6,216 bases of DNA from Phycisphaerales bacterium. Lineage in GTDB: Bacteria > Planctomycetota > Phycisphaerae > Tepidisphaerales > Tepidisphaeraceae. A program made the position numbers and the translations under genes. Each line of letters starts with the position of its first letter. Within the stretch, counting starts at the first letter, position 1. The stretch spans positions 7,141-13,356 of the forward strand of contig PMAK01000058.1 of NCBI GenBank assembly GCA_003153655.1. The letters are read 5' to 3'. Below the pieces are notes generated by a model, which saw nothing but the letters and a program-made list of their open reading frames with translations, had not been told where the DNA came from and ran no database searches. Positions 4,282 through 6,216 of this stretch are shown one piece after another.

Positions 4282-6066
4282 ATGCAAAATCGAACCAGCC
4301 AGAACAACGCTGCAAGCAGAAAGAACGCAGGCTCGTTGCCGTCGAGCAAGCGGTCATTCGCCAATCGCAAATTGCGAAACGCCTGCCACTTTGAGGCCCT
4401 CGAAGGACGAACCCTGCTGTCAGCCAGCATGATCGCGGCTCCAACCTTTGTAGCCGCGGCAAACACAGCCCCCGCCACCGTGCATGTGAGCTGGCAGGAC
4501 AACGATGCGACGGCCACCGGGTATTTGGTTTTGCGTTCGACCGATGGCGTCAACTACAGCCAAATCGCCGATCTGCGATCCGAAGCGGTATGCAGCTTCA
4601 CCGACTCCGCCACCGTTTCGGGCAGTTCATACTACTACGAAATTCAGGCTTACAACGGGACGGCCAGTTCCTCGATTTCGAATTCCGCAAAGATGGCGAC
4701 CCCACTCGCGGCGGCTTCGGGCCTCACCGCGGCGGCAACCAGTGGCACAACCGTTCAACTCAATTGGACGGACAACGATGCCTCGGCCACCGGATACGAT
4801 ATCCTGCGCGCGACCGACGGAGTTCACTTCACTCAGATTACGCAACTGAACTCGGCAACCGCCAATACCTACACCGATGCGACGGCCCTTGCGGGTCAGA
4901 CGTATCAGTATGAAGTCAAAGCGTTCGATACGGCGACGACCGCCCAGGCATCGAACGCCGCCTCCGCCACCACGCCGCAGCCGTCTTCGACGGTTTCGAT
5001 TACAACGAAATTCGGCGATGAACTCGTGATCACCGCGACCGGCTCCGACGACTCGATCCTGGTTTCCGAAAGCGGGCTGACCTTCTCGATCACCGCGGAC
5101 GGCAGCACGTTCACCGATGCCGCGACCTCGGCGGGTCTCTTCATCTACACCCGGGGCGGAACGGACACCATCAACATCGCCGCCAGCGTGACCAGCGAAA
5201 CAACGGTGGAAACAATCGACGGCGCGCCGACAACGATCACCAGCGCGGGGACGGATGTCACCTCCTGGATCGACTCAACCGACACTTACACCGGCACCGG
5301 CACCGTCCATCGCGTCAGCACATTTGCCGGCGGCGTGAGCAAGGCGACCGGCGCCGCGCTGGCGGACCCAACCGATGCGGGCACGACCATGACGGTGAAT
5401 GCCTCCCTGTTCGGCACCGGCCCGGTTGCCGCTGATGTGAACCAGGGCGAGTCCGGCGACTGCTTCTTCATGGCTTCGCTGGCCGCGTTGACCATCCAGA
5501 ATCCCAATATCCTCGTGCAGTCCGCCGTGGATATGGGCGACGGCACGTATGTCGTCCAGTTCAAGACGAATGGCTCACCGACGTTTGTTCGCGTCTCCAA
5601 CGTCTTCTCCACCGGGCCGGTCAATGGATATATGTTTGCCAGCCCCGGCTCTGATGGATCGATCTGGGCGCCGGTGATGGAGAAGGCGTTCGCCTACTTC
5701 CGCACCGGGGCGAATACGTATAATTCGATCGCCAGCGGCTGGATGGGCGAGGTCTACAGCGATTTCGGGATCACCTATTCAAATATCCTGATCACGCCGT
5801 ACAACCAGACAACGCTTTACAACATGCTCTCGGCCGACCTGAACGCCGGCGACCCGGTGACGCTGGGGACGCCGATGTCTCCGCCGGACCTCGTGGGCGA
5901 CCATGCGTATACGCTCGTGAGCATCTCCGTGAATTCCAATGGCGTGGCGCATTATCTGGTGCGTAACCCATGGGGCGTTTCCGGTGATGAGATTGAGAAT
6001 AGCCAGGGCTACGCGACGCTGACCTATGCTCAGATGGTTGCGAACTTCAATGAAGGATGCGTTTAA
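4282..6066 (+). CDS. Secreted calpain-family (C2) cysteine protease with two FN3 domains
   Basis: With the ATG at 4282 the product has 594 residues and is probably exported. A basic N-terminal stretch leads to the LEPR-XLL-like motif FEALEGRTLLSA (residues 37-48). Two fibronectin type III domains follow (about 52-141 and 143-233), with near-identical cores WQDNDATATGY and WTDNDASATGY. Residues about 239-373 form a beta-rich, Thr/Ser/Asp-rich segment (GSDDSILV, GGTDTINI, TIDGAPTTITSAG) that I cannot assign. The C-terminal part from about 376 is a calpain catalytic domain. NQGESGDCFFMASLAAL supplies the oxyanion-hole Gln388 and nucleophile Cys394, GDHAYTLVSI supplies His541, and LVRNPWG supplies Asn562, so the triad looks complete. 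It should cut proteins by a papain-like mechanism; classic calpains need calcium, but I cannot verify calcium sites here. The protein ends about 30 residues after Asn562, with no domain after the protease. Substrate unknown. Confidence 0.9.
   Translation: MQNRTSQNNAASRKNAGSLPSSKRSFANRKLRNACHFEALEGRTLLSASMIAAPTFVAAANTAPATVHVSWQDNDATATGYLVLRSTDGVNYSQIADLRSEAVCSFTDSATVSGSSYYYEIQAYNGTASSSISNSAKMATPLAAASGLTAAATSGTTVQLNWTDNDASATGYDILRATDGVHFTQITQLNSATANTYTDATALAGQTYQYEVKAFDTATTAQASNAASATTPQPSSTVSITTKFGDELVITATGSDDSILVSESGLTFSITADGSTFTDAATSAGLFIYTRGGTDTINIAASVTSETTVETIDGAPTTITSAGTDVTSWIDSTDTYTGTGTVHRVSTFAGGVSKATGAALADPTDAGTTMTVNASLFGTGPVAADVNQGESGDCFFMASLAALTIQNPNILVQSAVDMGDGTYVVQFKTNGSPTFVRVSNVFSTGPVNGYMFASPGSDGSIWAPVMEKAFAYFRTGANTYNSIASGWMGEVYSDFGITYSNILITPYNQTTLYNMLSADLNAGDPVTLGTPMSPPDLVGDHAYTLVSISVNSNGVAHYLVRNPWGVSGDEIENSQGYATLTYAQMVANFNEGCV
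4435..4980 (+). repeat. Duplicated FN3 coding unit
   Basis: Two FN3 units lie in tandem with a 273-bp (91-codon) period. The segments starting at 4498 and 4771 agree at 23 of 26 bases (GACAACGATGC then CGGCCACCGG). They encode DNDATATGY and DNDASATGY, followed by LRSTDGVNYSQI and LRATDGVHFTQI. This indicates an internal duplication. The domains probably act as spacers or substrate-binding modules in front of the protease. Confidence 0.85.
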
Positions 6067-6216
6067 TATCCTCCGAACCCTATCTCGCGCGACAACACCC
6101 GACGCCCAGGATTTGCCGAACGTGGCAGGTCCTGGGCGGCGGTTCAAGAAAAGTTAAATCTGCGAAGACGCGGGCCGACTGATTTTCTTCGTAAATCCAA
6201 TCAATTCGCTGACGGC
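6067..6216. other. 3' flank without a supported gene
   Basis: After the calpain stop codon the window continues for 150 bp. Apart from the hairpin at 6103-6138 I find nothing assignable. Short open stretches exist on both strands up to the window edge but lack recognisable motifs. Confidence 0.5.
6103..6138 (+). terminator. Hairpin downstream of the calpain gene, no T-run
   Basis: CGCCCAGGA (6103-6111) pairs perfectly with TCCTGGGCG (6130-6138), and TGCC (6114-6117) pairs with GGCA (6124-6127) across a two-by-two internal loop. The terminal loop is GAACGT. It begins 36 nt after the stop codon. No U-tract follows on either strand, so it may be an atypical terminator, a 3'-end-stabilising hairpin or a Rho-assisted end. 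Confidence 0.45.

Noticed and set aside
4996..5400. RTX calcium-binding repeats in the segment before the calpain domain
   Set aside because: Only isolated GGTD- and GSDD-like turns are present; the GGxGxDxUx nonapeptide does not repeat.
6154..6216. Possible C-terminal end of a convergent minus-strand gene (reads AVSELIGFTKKISRPASSQI, stop at 6154-6156)
   Set aside because: Only 20 codons are visible and another minus frame is also open here, so coding cannot be supported without sequence beyond the edge.
6067..6216. Frame of the calpain gene stays open after its stop codon to the window edge
   Set aside because: Fifty stop-free codons are not rare at this GC content, the peptide shows no domain pattern, and the protease domain is complete before the stop.

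Overview
The window looks like Planctomycetota (or a close PVC relative). Both large proteins carry, close to the N-terminus, a variant of the short motif known as the LEPR-XLL domain (ILENRLLLSA and FEALEGRTLLSA). This motif marks big secreted or surface proteins in that group. The modular Ig-like/FN3 architecture and fairly GC-rich DNA fit. The assignment is made by eye, without a database search.

Layout from left to right. Positions 1-555 (minus) hold the N-terminal 185 residues of a class I SAM-dependent methyltransferase whose C-terminus lies outside the window. A strong 19-bp stem-loop (599-661) separates it from the next gene. Positions 674-3838 (minus) encode a 1054-residue, cysteine-free surface protein: LEPR-XLL-like N-terminus, eight tandem Ig-like repeats of the Big_3_5 type, one FKBP-type peptidyl-prolyl isomerase domain with altered active-site positions, and a C-terminal choice-of-anchor-D/ASH-like domain. 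Positions 3839-4281 form a divergent control region with no credible gene but several inverted repeats and hairpins. Positions 4282-6066 (plus) encode a 594-residue calpain-family (C2) cysteine protease with a LEPR-XLL-like N-terminus, two FN3 domains, an unassigned beta-rich segment and a complete Cys/His/Asn triad. A hairpin at 6103-6138 may end its transcript. The last 150 bases hold no gene I can support.

How the genes may work together. The two LEPR-XLL-like genes are divergent from one 443-bp spacer, so shared regulation is possible. Both products are probably delivered to the envelope or outside the cell: one is a long Ig-like stalk with a folding-helper-like domain, the other a protease tethered through FN3 modules. 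A functional partnership (surface fibre plus processing protease) is inference only. The methyltransferase resembles those in glycan and natural-product clusters and may belong to a separate locus to the left.
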